A stretch of DNA of 64,000 bases, from NCBI GenBank assembly GCA_020747015.1, contig JAGTJM010000003.1:868001-932000 (forward strand), given 5' to 3'. This stretch comes from Pyrenochaeta sp. MPI-SDFR-AT-0127 (lineage: Eukaryota; Ascomycota; Dothideomycetes; Pleosporales; Cucurbitariaceae). How positions within the stretch are numbered: position 1 is the first letter of the stretch; each line of letters opens with the position of its first letter. Positions 21,701 to 32,473 of this stretch are shown here, in pieces. The notes under the pieces were generated by a model. It saw only the letters and a program-made list of their open reading frames with translations, searched no databases and was not told the origin of the DNA. The position numbers were made by a program, and so were the translations under genes.

Positions 21701-22883
21701 CATGCGGAAAATGTTGTCTTGCTCTGCTTGTTGTAGGCCTATGACCTTCATAGCATTCAATGTGTCCTTGAATTCAGCGTGATCATCTATTCCCTGAACA
21801 TCGAAGCACTTCGACCGGCTTGTGTAAAGATACGATTGGGGTTGCTGTAGGCCAAATATTTCTGCACATGTCAGCATCCCTTCCGATTCTCAGTTTAATA
21901 ATCCATACCTCTATATTGTGATGACGCTGCTTTTGTGAATTGATAAAAGATATGGAAATTTCGCTCGTTCATAATTTGACCAACTACTCGAGACTTTTCA
22001 AGTAAGTAGTTGTTAATGTTTGCTCCCACGGGCTCTCCCTGTTGATTGAAGTGGATTTCGAGGTACTTTCCAAATCGTGAGGAGTTGTTGTTTCTCAGCG
22101 TCTTTGCGTTTCCGAATGATTCGAGGAGGGGATTTGTGGCCAGCACCATGTCCTTGATCTCCTGAATCGACGAGTTACTTCCGCCCGATACATTCGCAAT
22201 GTATTGCATTAGCCGCTTTGCAGCCTCTGTCTTTCCTGCTCCCGATTCACCAGAAATGATGACACACTGATTCTCCTTATATGCGTTCATGTTGTAATAG
22301 GAAGACTCGGCGATCGCGAAGACATGAGGAGGGACCTAGTTTCGTTAGCTCTGAGCTGCCCATGAACACACATGTCGCGCACCTCCAGCCTATTCTTCCC
22401 TTTATAACTGTCTAATACTTGGTCTGTATATATACCCACTGCGCAGCATTAGCACATCTCCACCAAGCGCATTTGCTACCACCTACAGTCGCGAAAAGGA
22501 TTGACAGACACCAGTACGTGTCCAATATATGTCTACGCCCGCGTCAGTCGCTATCCCACTGTAACTTTCCAAATCGATGTAGCGCGGGGTGGGCAGGTCG
22601 ACGCACGTAAATCTCGCCATTCTCGAATCGCTTCTTCAGGTTGTCGTTGATAGCCTCGTTGGAGATCTTGCTAATCAGCGTGAGATCTGAGACGCCCACT
22701 TCCTTCTTTTTGGTAGTCTCGAAGACAGCCTTCTTCGCGAATTGCGACTTCTGCTGTCCTCCACCGGCGGGCTTGGAACCACCGGCATCCTTCTTGCGCC
22801 CTGCGCGCTTTGTTACCGCCTATGAACAAACTTGGTCAGCGACTGCAGACTTGAACAGCAGGGGGCTCGGGGCAATCTACCAT
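18759..22883 (-). CDS. Class I myosin (MyoA/Myo5 type)
   Basis: Eight exons give 1238 aa: 22883-22881 (the ATG alone), 22819-22607, 22532-22487, 22438-22383, 22335-21909, 21861-19821, 19771-19197 and 19114-18759. This actin motor drives endocytosis and hyphal tip growth. Visible parts are the motor with P-loop GESGAGKT (about 135) and a TEDS-site serine in GGRRGSVYDVP, the phosphorylation point for PAK-type kinases. Two IQ-like helices (AIRIQRAWRNYLRYR, AIRIQRFWRRL), a basic TH1 tail, a Pro/Ala-rich TH2 and an SH3 (ALYDFAGQSAGELSLKKDE...NGWWLASR) follow. The end is acidic (RQEDDW) and activates Arp2/3. A stop lies directly before exon 2 in frame and exon 2 has no suitable Met, so an upstream ATG exon is required. 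Confidence 0.93.
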
Positions 22884-23483
22884 GGCTGATGCCCGAACGA
22901 GCTCGAGTGTAGAGGATGTGGCGCCAGGTGGGGTGTCGTGTGTGCTCCTAGATTCAGGATGCAGCTAGTGTTGCAATGAGAGTCGGCGAGCGCAAACTGA
23001 ACGTGTGCGAAAGAGTGGCCGCTCGATAGTTTTGTGGTGTGTAAGATTAGAGGGCAGCGTTCCTGGATCTCCCAGATCCTCCAACGATGTCACAGCCGTC
23101 GGGCATCTCGGAGGGAACCCACGCCCCACCGCACAGCCACTCATTTGACGCGCAAGCCGTTCGGGCGATTCATCAGCCAATTTTTCTCACAAAAGCTGGC
23201 TTGGAACCTTTGCCGCACATTTTGTTGCGTCAGTTACGTGGCGCTCAGTCAGGCATCAGGCATCCACAATTGGTCGCAACCAGTTCCTCATTTACAACAC
23301 TCGTGCTACCTGTCGACGCCAGACTATCAATATGCAAACCGTCATAAATGAGTGTTCGAAAGAAAGCGAACACAGACCCAACAACATCGTCAAGTAGAAG
23401 AGAGACGCCGTGGAAATGCCAATGTCGTGTAACAATATCCAAATATCCCAAACGCCATCGCTTGCCCAACGGAGAATCCACAA
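22884..23483. promoter_or_regulatory. Myosin promoter and PLK 3' flank
   Basis: This 600 bp lies between the myosin ATG and the Polo kinase stop, both genes on the minus strand. No coding signal is seen. The segment next to myosin (22884-23200) should contain its promoter and leader. Confidence 0.4.
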
Positions 23484-26246
23484 TCATGAGAAAACATCAC
23501 CGCCAAAGCGCCCAACGCTCGCCCAATCCAAACGTTTTGTCTCTTCGAGTTGCGGGCCAGTCCATGAATATATCTTCGGGTCAACAAGACAGCCTAAACC
23601 GCCTTGTTGGACCCATTCGTCAACTATAGTGTAGATGAACTCGATCTTCGCCCGGAGCAGATTGCTTTCAGTGAGCTCCCGATTACGATCTTCCTTGTCC
23701 GCAGAGCCATACAGGAGCTGCTGTAATGACCCTCGTAGGTTTGTGCGCGCTTTCACATGCCTCCATGGAACATTACCAGTCTCTTCTAAGAGTGAGGTTG
23801 CATCTAGCGGAAGGCACATGAAGTGGCCATATCCAGCATCAGAGGATAGTACCAGCTTGGTGTGATCGGGAAAGTTGAACTGAATACAGTTAGAGATGAT
23901 AGAAGACGTGAGCTGGAGTGCTTACCTGGAAAGAGCCGTCGTCGAATCCCCAGATGCCAACGTTACCCAATCGCTGGTAAAATTTCACGAAGTTTATGCG
24001 GGGATCCTTCCTCATGGGCTTCTCTTCGTCACCGAACGTTGCGCACATGTACTTTCCAAACTTGTGCCAGACTGTTCGAATCTCTTCGACACGCCTCTTC
24101 TCCAAAACCTCAATTCGAGTGAGGCCTCTGTCTTTCCTTACTGTTGTGTAGTAATTCAGAGCTACGCTTTTGGCGAGGTCTCGGTTGTTTCCAGCCTTTC
24201 TCAAGTGGCTATACCCATCCGTGGCAAAAGCGATAGTGACTGGATACTGCTCTTCCGCTGAAAGAAGGGTTCCGATACTTCCATCATCAAGCACATATCC
24301 CACGCCGTATCTGCGGGAGTAGTCTACCCACTTCGCTACAAATGGTAGCTGTGGAGGCTGGTCTCTTCGTGACTTAGTTGGCTTCTTGTCAAGAGCGCGT
24401 GCGAGATTATCCCGGAAAGTGTAGAGGCGGGCTAGTACTGAGATTGGATCGGTAGCAGGCATCTCGGTGCTTACGGTTCGATATCGAGGAGCGCTTCGCG
24501 CTGTTGGTGGTTGGCTTGGTAGCTCTCGTTTTTCAGCGGCTTGCGTGCTTGCCTTCACGACCCTCAGTGGTGGAAGATCAGGCAGTCCGGTCTCTGTCGC
24601 CTTTGATACTTCCTTTACCGCGTCCTTCACTGTGTCCTTTGCTGTCCTTGCTCGCGTTGACGCCCGCAGGTCCCGTGGCACACGCAAAGGTGCAGGTGCT
24701 GTCGCTGTCGCTGCGGTGACACGGCCAGGATTCGATATCTTCCTTACTGCTCTCAAACGCGTAGGCTGTTTATCCAGTACCCTTCGAGCGGTGTCCGGCT
24801 CCTCTAGCGGCTCCACATTCTCCTTTAATGTAGGCAATGGCTGTTCCTTCCTCGTGGCTCTGGGTAGTCGCCCCTTTACTCGATCGTTTCCGGTGGTTGC
24901 AACAAGTGCCTGGCCTTCAGACGATGATTCCTTCTCTTCTGAGATCTCACTCAAACCTCCTGGAGCCTGATGTGGCCACTGAACGCGTGCAGGGAAAGGC
25001 ACATAAACAACGTCCTTTGCGAAGGGTATGTTTGGCTGTTTTCCCGCTTCAATCTCCTTCTGGCAATCTCGTGCCACGGTCTTGTTTCTCCTGCTACCAT
25101 ATGCGCCAAACGACTTTCCTGGCTCATATTCACCGACCGCAGATGCCTTGCATAGTTGCCACCATTCTTCAGTGTATCCACGCTTGATGGTCGTAGCAGT
25201 TGGCGGGCGGTTCTTTGACCATTTGGGTATGCGCGAGGTGCAACCGCTGTCCAACTCCAGTGGTATATAACCCAACTTAAAGAATGGGTGGGCAACAATC
25301 TGGTCGGGCGTAGGTCGCTCATCTTCGTGTACTAACAGAAGCGATACAATGTCGCGCAAGTCGTCCGTGATCTCGTTTGCGAACTTCGCTAGGTCTGGCC
25401 AGGTATATTCCCGAGCCTTGAGCTTCCGATAGATATCTTCACGCTTCGCAGCATGAAACGGTGCCCTGCCGACAGCAAGTGTGTACCTGTCCGTGTAAGT
25501 AATTACCTCCCTGCCCGAATGTCTTGTCTGTCCTTACATCATGATTCCAATCGCCCATAGATCGACCTTCTCATCGTGACCCTTTCCAGTCTTTTCTAGA
25601 ACCTCTGGCGCAAGGTAGTTGGGTGTGCCGCACATGGTAGTTCGACGAATCGCCCCATAGTCGCTCTGCGAAACCAGTAGCGCGGCGAGCCCAAAATCGC
25701 CAACCTTGACGTTCATGTCTCGGTCTAGGAAGAGATTTCCAGTCTTGAGGTCACGGTGGACGATGTTGCGCTGATGTAGGTATTTGATGGCGCCGCATGT
25801 TTGGATCATAAATCTTCGTATTTCGGGCATGGTAAAGTACTTTCGCTTCTTGATCGCGTCGGCAAGGGATCCATTCTCGCATAGCTCTAGGACGACATAG
25901 GTACTCGATTCGAATGAGAAGGCGCGGTAGAACTCGACAATGTTGGGATGTGCTAGTTTCGAGTGGATTTGCAGTTCTGTCACAAACTACATCGCGTCAG
26001 TACACGCTGGAGGTATCTTATTTGAACATGGTGCACCTTTTGTGCCAGTTTGGGTGGCTCCATCTTGGATTTGACGATCTTCAAAGCGACGGTGCTGCTA
26101 CCAAGATGCTCGTGGCCCAACAGCTTTGCGCGGTGACATATCGCGAAGCCGCCTTTGCCCAGCTGAGGTCCCGTTTCATATTGCAGACGCTCCGGGTCTT
26201 GCACCACGGGCGGCGGCGGATCTGCGTGGATAGATGGGGCAGACAT
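23484..26246 (-). CDS. Polo-like kinase (CDC5/PlkA type)
   Basis: Four exons give 871 aa: 26246-26037, 25986-25538, 25486-23926 and 23879-23484. This Ser/Thr kinase controls mitotic entry, spindle function and cytokinesis. The N-terminal kinase domain shows LGKGGFAICHRA (Gly-rich loop), ALKIVKSK (ATP lysine), IVHRDLKTGN (catalytic loop), VGDFGLA and the activation loop RRTTMCGTPNYLAPE. A linker of roughly 250 residues rich in Arg/Pro/Thr follows. Two polo boxes come after it (VAKWVDYSRRYGVGYVLDDGS; RLGNVGIWGFDDGSFQ joined by splicing to FNFPDHTKLVLS). A third splice restores GIMM-YTLAVGRAPFHA. The ATG at 26246 is the first usable Met, and no upstream exon was found. Confidence 0.93.
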
Positions 26247-26759
26247 TTGGCGGTTGGAATGTCGAGATGCTTGAGCTCTGGTGTTGAAGTTCGGTGTGGA
26301 TGTTGACGCTTGGGCTGTTGCTCAGGTAACAGAGCCTGCACGTCCCAAGCCTGCATATCTACCCCAGTCCGTACAACTGAAATCCATGCACTGTTTGCAC
26401 AAAGACCGCGAATCTTTTTTACAGAGAAGACTTGCTTGGTGCATTACTTCGCAGAATAAAGAAGTGCAGAGGCATTCACCGTCATAGTCGTTGTTGACAT
26501 TCGTCTCGAATGGGAAAGGCGGGACTGCTGTCGGCCGCGTGCATCTCCGAGCTGTCAGCGACCTCAAGGCAACCTCGATCCAGCCATCATCCAGACCCCA
26601 ACTATGCTCACTGGCCTCTTTGAAGCTCTCGCAAGCCATCATGAGTATCTATTGATGAATTCCATCCTATAGCGGTTGCGATGAGCCCTGCAGCCCTCAT
26701 CAATTGCCCAAATCTTCACATTTCCCAACTCTTGTGAAGCTTCTGCAAAGTAGCGCATC
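26247..26759. promoter_or_regulatory. Divergent promoter of PLK and OPA3-like genes
   Basis: This 513 bp lies between two divergent start codons. The minus strand has an ORF (26845-26639) overlapping the OPA3-like leader that looks accidental. No clear motif was identified. Confidence 0.4.
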
Positions 26760-27603
26760 ATGTCTCTCACACTCAAGGTCACCTCGCTGTTCGTAAGAAC
26801 CTTAGCGAAACCAATGGCTGTATGCGACGACACATGTTCCAACATACTTGATCCCCTCTAATCTTCACCAGAACGCCATCAAACGCAATGCCCATGAACA
26901 CGAGCGATTTCGAAGAATATGCGTCAGGTTCGCGCAAGGCCTGCATCGCATTGATATGCGCATGCGCCTCGGCCTGCTACAAGATCCAGCAGTCATTGAT
27001 AGGCAAATCAAGAAAGAGGTAGCCCTTGCGGAAGCAGCGCGAAAGAAGGCTGCTGCACCAACAGTTTTGACGGAAGCGGAAATGAAGGCAGAGGAAGCCC
27101 TGACAGAGAAGGAAAGGGAGGCGATAAAGAAAAAGGCAGAGGAAAGAACAAAACCACGCATAAGACCTCTCTCAGAACAGAAGGCAATTGAGATGGGAGC
27201 CAACTTCGCTGCCGAGACCTTCATCTTCGCTGTGGGCATTGGCGTCATCGTATTCGAGCAATGGCGGCAGCGAAGGAAAGCTAAGAATGCACGAGACGAT
27301 ATTCGGGAAGATCTCGAGGAGATGCAAAACGAGTTGAAGGCTGTCAAGGCAGAGCTCGAGGAGTGGAAGGCAAGACATCCCGAGCCGGCACCTTCGAAAT
27401 TACTAGGATTTTGGAAGGGCAAAGAAAAGACTCCGGAGGGGAGAAAGGTCGAACAGAGAACGGCTGGGGAGAACAAAGAAGCGACTGAACACCTCTCCAC
27501 ATTAAACTCTACAACGCAGGCTATTGAGTCGGCCACTGAGCAAAGACCAAACGAGAACAAGCAAGGTGGTGTAGAATTATCCTCACACTCACCAAGCCGA
27601 TGA
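26760..27603 (+). CDS. OPA3-like mitochondrial protein
   Basis: Two exons, 26760-26819 and 26872-27603 (52-nt intron, GTATGC...CACCAG), give 263 aa. The OPA3 family N-terminus is restored by the splice: MSLTLKVTSLFVRTLAKPMA joined to NAIKRNAHEHERFRRICV. The family consensus continues with RLGLLQDPA, and the membrane-like segment FAAETFIFAVGIGVIVFEQWR lies at about 128-148. A coiled coil (about 150-180) and a charged tail longer than in animal OPA3 follow. OPA3 proteins act at mitochondria and are linked to their morphology and lipid state, and the fungal role is not settled. Without the first exon the protein would lack its targeting N-terminus. Confidence 0.9.
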
Positions 27604-28404
27604 GCCCGGGTAGGCGCACACCAACTTTATAATCGCCGTGTGATCGTACAGCTTGGATTTGCTCCAATTGGCTGTTATTTCTCTCATATTCAATCACCAA
27701 AAGTCCTATACAACGACTCTCCTCTCACGATACCCATTCAGGCTTATAGATGTGTGCACCCAGAACTCTTCGTTTCGTCCTTTAAAACGGCTTATGTACG
27801 ATAGTAGTGTATATGAATCTATATTGACACCGAATTTGATCAAAAGCGAAGTGATCCGTGTCGAACATTCCAAGAATGTAGACGCCTGTTGGTAGGTAGA
27901 TGTAGAAAATGCACCTCATATCGATCAAATCATCTTAAAGACATCTTTGTACAGAATGGCTGTCTGTAGAATATCTCGATTCATCTAGTGCCGAATAACT
28001 TTCTAATTTCCCAACAATTGATAGCAATTACTACATCTGAATTCTTCTTGTTCTCAAGGCTACCAATAGATTGTTCTTTCCATTTCTGTTCCCACGCACC
28101 TTCCACGATCAGACATGTTCTCACAGCCTCTCAAACCGACAGTTCTCGTTCTGTCATCTTGTCACAGCCAAGTTATTCTACGCGAGTCAAGGCCTTCAAC
28201 GAGGACAGCGACTTCAAGGACACATAAATGCAGATCAATTCCTTTGTTCTTTGCTCCGTACCCATCGCTTCCTGATGTAAGTGTACACTCTTCTCTCTCC
28301 ATGATTCTCTTCGAACAAACCATCAACGACTAACAGGCAACAGACGGGCCTGATACGCCGGGTACACGCCAGCATATCGGCACAAGGAAAACACAACGGC
28401 TATA
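27604..28404. other. Intergenic region with a probable spliced 5' leader
   Basis: This 801 bp lies between the OPA3-like gene and the orphan ORF at 28405. An intron-like block at 28277-28343 has donor GTAAGT, an ACTAAC branch sequence at 28329-28334 and AACAG 10 nt later, which fits a 67-nt intron in the 5' leader of the downstream gene. Frames on either side do not join into a longer protein. The rest is AT-rich without features. Confidence 0.4.
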
Positions 28405-28935
28405 ATGGTTTCAATGCTTGACGCCGCCAACGCCTTGCCCAATCGATGTGCTGTAGGAATTGTCTCTGGTGTAAAATTTACAAGCACCGCCCCTGAATTG
28501 GCCTGCCGTGCCTCACCTTATGCAAGAAGTGAAGGCGCAGTCAGGTATCAACAGCAGGAAGTCAACTCACCTATGAGGACAAACTACATACAGCCTAATA
28601 GTAATGGACCTCCGCTTCGGCAACTTCAAGGCGGGGACCAATGTCAGGCAAGCCTTCAGGTTCCCAGGCAAGCTGTTCCTTGCCAACGGACCCGCGCGGC
28701 AGGGAATGCAGTCAGCGACCTCTTACCCCACTGCACTACGGAACCTCCCCTGAGAACAGAAGAAGTCTTTGCTTTGACCGATGCAGTGGGTAGCCTCAAG
28801 GATCTTGTGCTTCTTGCGCTGGGTGCTGCGTCTGGCGATACAGGATGTGTGGAGAGGCTTGAGAGTGCCGTGGGCCAACGTGCAGCTTCGACTATCGCTG
28901 AGTTTTTCATAGATGAATGGGAAATTGAGGGTTAA
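28405..28935 (+). CDS. Hypothetical protein, 176 aa, family not recognised
   Basis: A single open frame starting MVSMLDAANALPN. An in-frame stop lies shortly upstream, so this ATG or the Met at codon 4 is the start. The first 110 residues are low in order (Gln, Pro, Ser, eight Cys in the whole protein). The last 60 look folded and helical: EEVFALTDAVGSLKDLVLLALGAAS, then VERLESAVGQRAASTIAEFFIDEWE. No signal peptide or membrane segment is evident. Support for a real gene is the orderly helical C-terminus and the intron-like block in its presumed leader (28277-28343). I do not recognise a family and give no function. Confidence 0.45.
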   Translation: MVSMLDAANALPNRCAVGIVSGVKFTSTAPELACRASPYARSEGAVRYQQQEVNSPMRTNYIQPNSNGPPLRQLQGGDQCQASLQVPRQAVPCQRTRAAGNAVSDLLPHCTTEPPLRTEEVFALTDAVGSLKDLVLLALGAASGDTGCVERLESAVGQRAASTIAEFFIDEWEIEG

Positions 28936-29698
28936 AAGTGGCTTTCTCAAGACCACCTCTTCACCTAAGGGCAGATGCGATGGTCGTGAATAGACGGCAC
29001 AAGGCATCTGGACCAGGAGCATGTGATTGTGAGTACATGAGCGGATCTATATTTCCAACAACGGGTATGCATGGCATGAGGCTATCGGGTTTTCTACATA
29101 CCGGTACTTTGTCTGAAGAGCATGTATGCAGATCACTTAGATACTAGTTCCGGAGCATTCCTGGGAACAGAAATGATGGTACCGCGCGGGTCGGTTGGCG
29201 TTCAGAGACTGACCTTGGCTACGCCATGTGAATATAACCAGACTTTGGCATGTGACAATACATCGTATCATGTACCGTCCCAAACTTTATCGCGTGGGGG
29301 ACATGAAACATCACGAAAGTGTAAACTCTACCCTCATGTTGAAGAACAGCGCTGGGCAACAAAAGCCAGTTGATTTATAATGCACATGTCAAATTTCGCA
29401 CCGAACTATATTTCACGTCCGAGTAGTAAAAATAACCCGGCGCTATTCGTATGTTAGTTTTCAGCGACAAACAGATCTGAGGATCACAGTAGATTGCATA
29501 TTCAGATACAAACTCCAATCTAGATGAGAAATAAAAGATCAATCTGAATTTTCACAGAGTTCAATGACAAGATATGCAAAACCAAGGAGCCAAAGCCTTG
29601 GTAACTGACAGGTATCATACAAAAAGAGCGAACTTCCAGATCTGCAAACGCCTCGAACCATAGGCCGTGGTCATTCTTCTAGTCAACTGAGCATTCTA
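28936..29698. other. Intergenic region, nothing seen
   Basis: This 763 bp lies between the orphan gene (+) and the stop of the DUF3712 gene (-). It is AT-rich toward the right. Short ORFs (28938-29147, 29122-29373) have no recognisable content. It probably holds two 3' UTRs. Confidence 0.4.
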
Positions 29699-30868
29699 TT
29701 AATGGGGGCCAAAGCTGGTAACGTTGATTCCAATAGCCGCTAGCGCTGGTCCAACATTCAAGTCCAATCTGATTGTGTTGCTCTTGATCGCATCCTCATA
29801 ATACGTCAAATGCTCACCATTGCGTACACTCGAGTTTCCAACAATGTCGATGGGGAGCACCGCATTTGTGTAGTTGCTCCTAATCATTCCCAGAATCGTG
29901 AGCTGGTCGATTCGGCTTTGCATCGGGAGTACGTTGGGTCCAGGCTTCAGGATGAGATTGGGTAGGAGTGAGTAACCGATCGATTTGCCGTCAACGGCGA
30001 GGTTCATGGTGACGTTTCCAAGGTCGAGAGTCATAACGGAGGGGTTGGGGATGGAGACATTGCCGACCATGTTGGAACCGTCTGCGAGGATTTCGTTTCT
30101 GCCGGACAGGATCTTTACGTCGCTAATGTTGAGACCGGAGAGCTTATTCAAACCTAGAAAACCATTAAGATCTGAAAGCATGCACAAAATTGTAAAAGGC
30201 TTACCCTTCATTGTAACAACCTTGTTGTAGTTTACGTCCATAGCTGGAAGAATGGAGAGGTGCAGTTTCGTCTTTCCATCCAGATGGACTTCGAAAGTAT
30301 CGCTGGCCAGAACAGTCTTGGTGTAAGTCGCAAATGCATCCATAGATGCGAACTTGACATCTTGCTCAACCGTGACATGCGTTTCTGCTTCAGATTTGGC
30401 CTTGGGAACGTCGATGTAGATGAACGGCTCCTGGTCTTTGAGTGAAAGTCCAGCTCGGAAGCCATCAATCGTGGGGTGAAAGCTGCTGCCACTCCTGATC
30501 ACGTTTTGGATCTTCAAGTGCACGCCGTCGGGTGTCGGGCTGGTAACTTCTTGTGCGGTCACCTCCAGGCTCGAGGAATTAATCTCGCGCTGTGCCTTTT
30601 TCGGGATTCCAACATAGATGATGGGCAGTATAATGACCAGGACTACAACAATGAGAACGAGGCAATCTGTCATGGATTAGTCAAGTTACTAAGACTAAGT
30701 TGAAACATCGCACTCACCACACCACCAGAACTTTCGGCAGTGATTCCTGACTCGCCCTTTTGCACCTGGTCGTGGCCCCGGTGGGTAAAGTGTATTGAAT
30801 ACACCACCCTTCTTCGGCGGGGCCCCATAGACCTCCTCTTGATGTGTTTGCTCAACCTTACGATCCAT
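29699..30868 (-). CDS. DUF3712-family membrane-anchored protein
   Basis: Three exons give 355 aa: 30868-30718, 30666-30205 and 30153-29699. The N-terminus is cytosolic and basic (MDRKVEQTHQEEVYGAPPKKG..., then RNHCRKFWWC). One strong transmembrane segment follows (CLVLIVVVLVIILPIIYVG, about 51-69). The large beta-rich DUF3712/AsmA-like exterior domain has many NxS/T sequons (for example NISD, NVSI, NVTM, NYTN), typical of vacuolar or cell-surface type II proteins. The second intron is 51 nt without a stop in frame. Splicing gives VVTMKGLNKLSGL, which matches the domain's continuity, while retention would add 17 residues. The function is unknown in the family. Confidence 0.82.
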
Positions 30869-32473
30869 GTTTAACGAACTTGCGCTTTGCTGACTGATCC
30901 AAAGAAGAGGACGGTGGTAGGCAATGCTTGGAGGAAGATGCTTCTCACAAAAGTAAAAGAGTGAGTGAGCCAAAGAAAATGGGAAAAACAAACGACCACT
31001 CCCACGTCAAGAGTGTGTGGAGACTTGCGGGGAAAGCAACTTTATGGCACCTAGGAATCTGGAGAGGGTCTGGGGAAGAGGCACATGAACATCAAAACGA
31101 GGATGCTCTCACGCCAGTTCGTAATAGGCCACTCACCGACAGCAACAGTTGATGGGTCGGGGGTCCAAGACGGGTATGAAGAATGACAGGGTTCGCCCGT
31201 CGAAACGAATCATCCACTGAGAAAGGTAGCCTGTTATGGTTGCTCTCCGAAATGATTGCCACCCAGCTGTGAGCAATACGGTGCCGAGGCAGCATGCCCA
31301 GCGAAAGGATGGGATCGATTGGCACATGCTTTCATGTTGTTTGTTCAATTACTGCAGAGACTGAAACGTATGGCATCGACAAAACATAACTGGCTGGGGA
31401 GCGGAGGCTAACCCATCTGTCAGGTCTTCAGCTCTTTTTTTTGGTGGTGGCAACCTGATCGAGAGGCGCAAATTTCAGAGGGAACTATTGGCAGAAGATT
31501 CGATGGCCGACAAATTAAGCAGGGAGGCTCTGGTCCGGAAGAGCCGAACGTTGCTGGTGGCCCCGAGCATTGCGGACACCAGCGGGTTTATGGTTAGCTG
31601 GTGTTGGTTTGTGGGGAAGCACCCCTGGAACGGCGACCAATGCCAGCACTTGCCTGTCGGCCGATGATCTGCTTTCAGGATTGTGCCTCCCTCTTGCAGG
31701 CATGTCAATACCTTTGATGTAGCATGTGAGCTAGCTTATTCGATACGTGGTGTATCGAGGAAAGGGGATCGTCATTGCCGCGCTTTCACATGAAAGTATT
31801 GCGGTAAGTAATGGACGCCTCAAAACATGTGGATTTCAATACAGAAGGCGACATTGCCATACTATCAGTGAGCACGCAAAGTAGGACCGCAAGACCCCCG
31901 CTTTGCCGTACATGCACCCAACAACTGATCATCCATCCGAATGGACTACTATGGTAAGGCCGCCAGAGCAACCCGAAGAATGCGCTGTTGCGGCGTGTGT
32001 CGCGTGATGTGAGCCATGTCGTAACCAAAACCAAAAAATAAAAAATACCCTGCAACGGAGGCCCGGATGTTGAATGACGAGGACAGGCCAGGTCTGGAAG
32101 CCAGCTGCGTCCTGTGAGGCTCACCGCGGTGACATTCCGAGGAAGCGGGGCGACAGGGGGTGACGATATCGCGGTGTCGAAAGCCGGACCGCTGATTCAA
32201 GGAGCATGCAAAGTTTCAAGTTTGTAGATGGCGTGTTTCTGAGGCTGCTCGCTCATAGAGGTCTGCGAGCGCTGGGCATGTCGTCGAAAGAAGAGTCTGG
32301 GGAAGTGAGAACGATCGCTGGCCCTGACAGCGCCAAGGTGCGCTATGTGGGTCACTGCAGAAGGTCAGAGTAGCGACTTTTGCGATTGCGACTTTTGCGA
32401 TTGCGACTTTTGCGATTGCGACTACGCATCAATGGTAGAGAACTCGACCAACCGCACAACTTGACAAGCCACG
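30869..32473. promoter_or_regulatory. Divergent 1.6-kb intergenic region
   Basis: It lies between the starts of the DUF3712 gene (-) and the GPATCH11-like gene (+). No ORF with domain character is present on either strand. Near the right end is a 15-bp tandem repeat (32373-32422), which probably falls in the promoter or leader of the G-patch gene. Confidence 0.4.
32373..32422. repeat. 15-bp tandem repeat, three copies plus part
   Basis: The unit GCGACTTTTGCGATT occurs exactly three times (32373-32387, 32388-32402, 32403-32417), followed by GCGACT of a fourth. It ends about 50 bp before the ATG of the G-patch gene. Within each unit GCGA is spaced so that GCGAYT recurs every 7-8 bp. Confidence 0.95.

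Noticed and set aside
26865..27560. 231-codon minus-strand ORF opposite the OPA3-like gene
   Set aside because: It is a shadow of the coding strand: Ser/Ala/Leu-rich composition mirrors the Glu/Ala/Lys-rich helices of the real protein, and it has no domain.
28115..28333. Coding exon joined to the 28405 ORF through the 28277-28343 intron
   Set aside because: After splicing, the frame does not meet that of the ATG at 28405, and a stop precedes it. The intron is better placed in the 5' leader.
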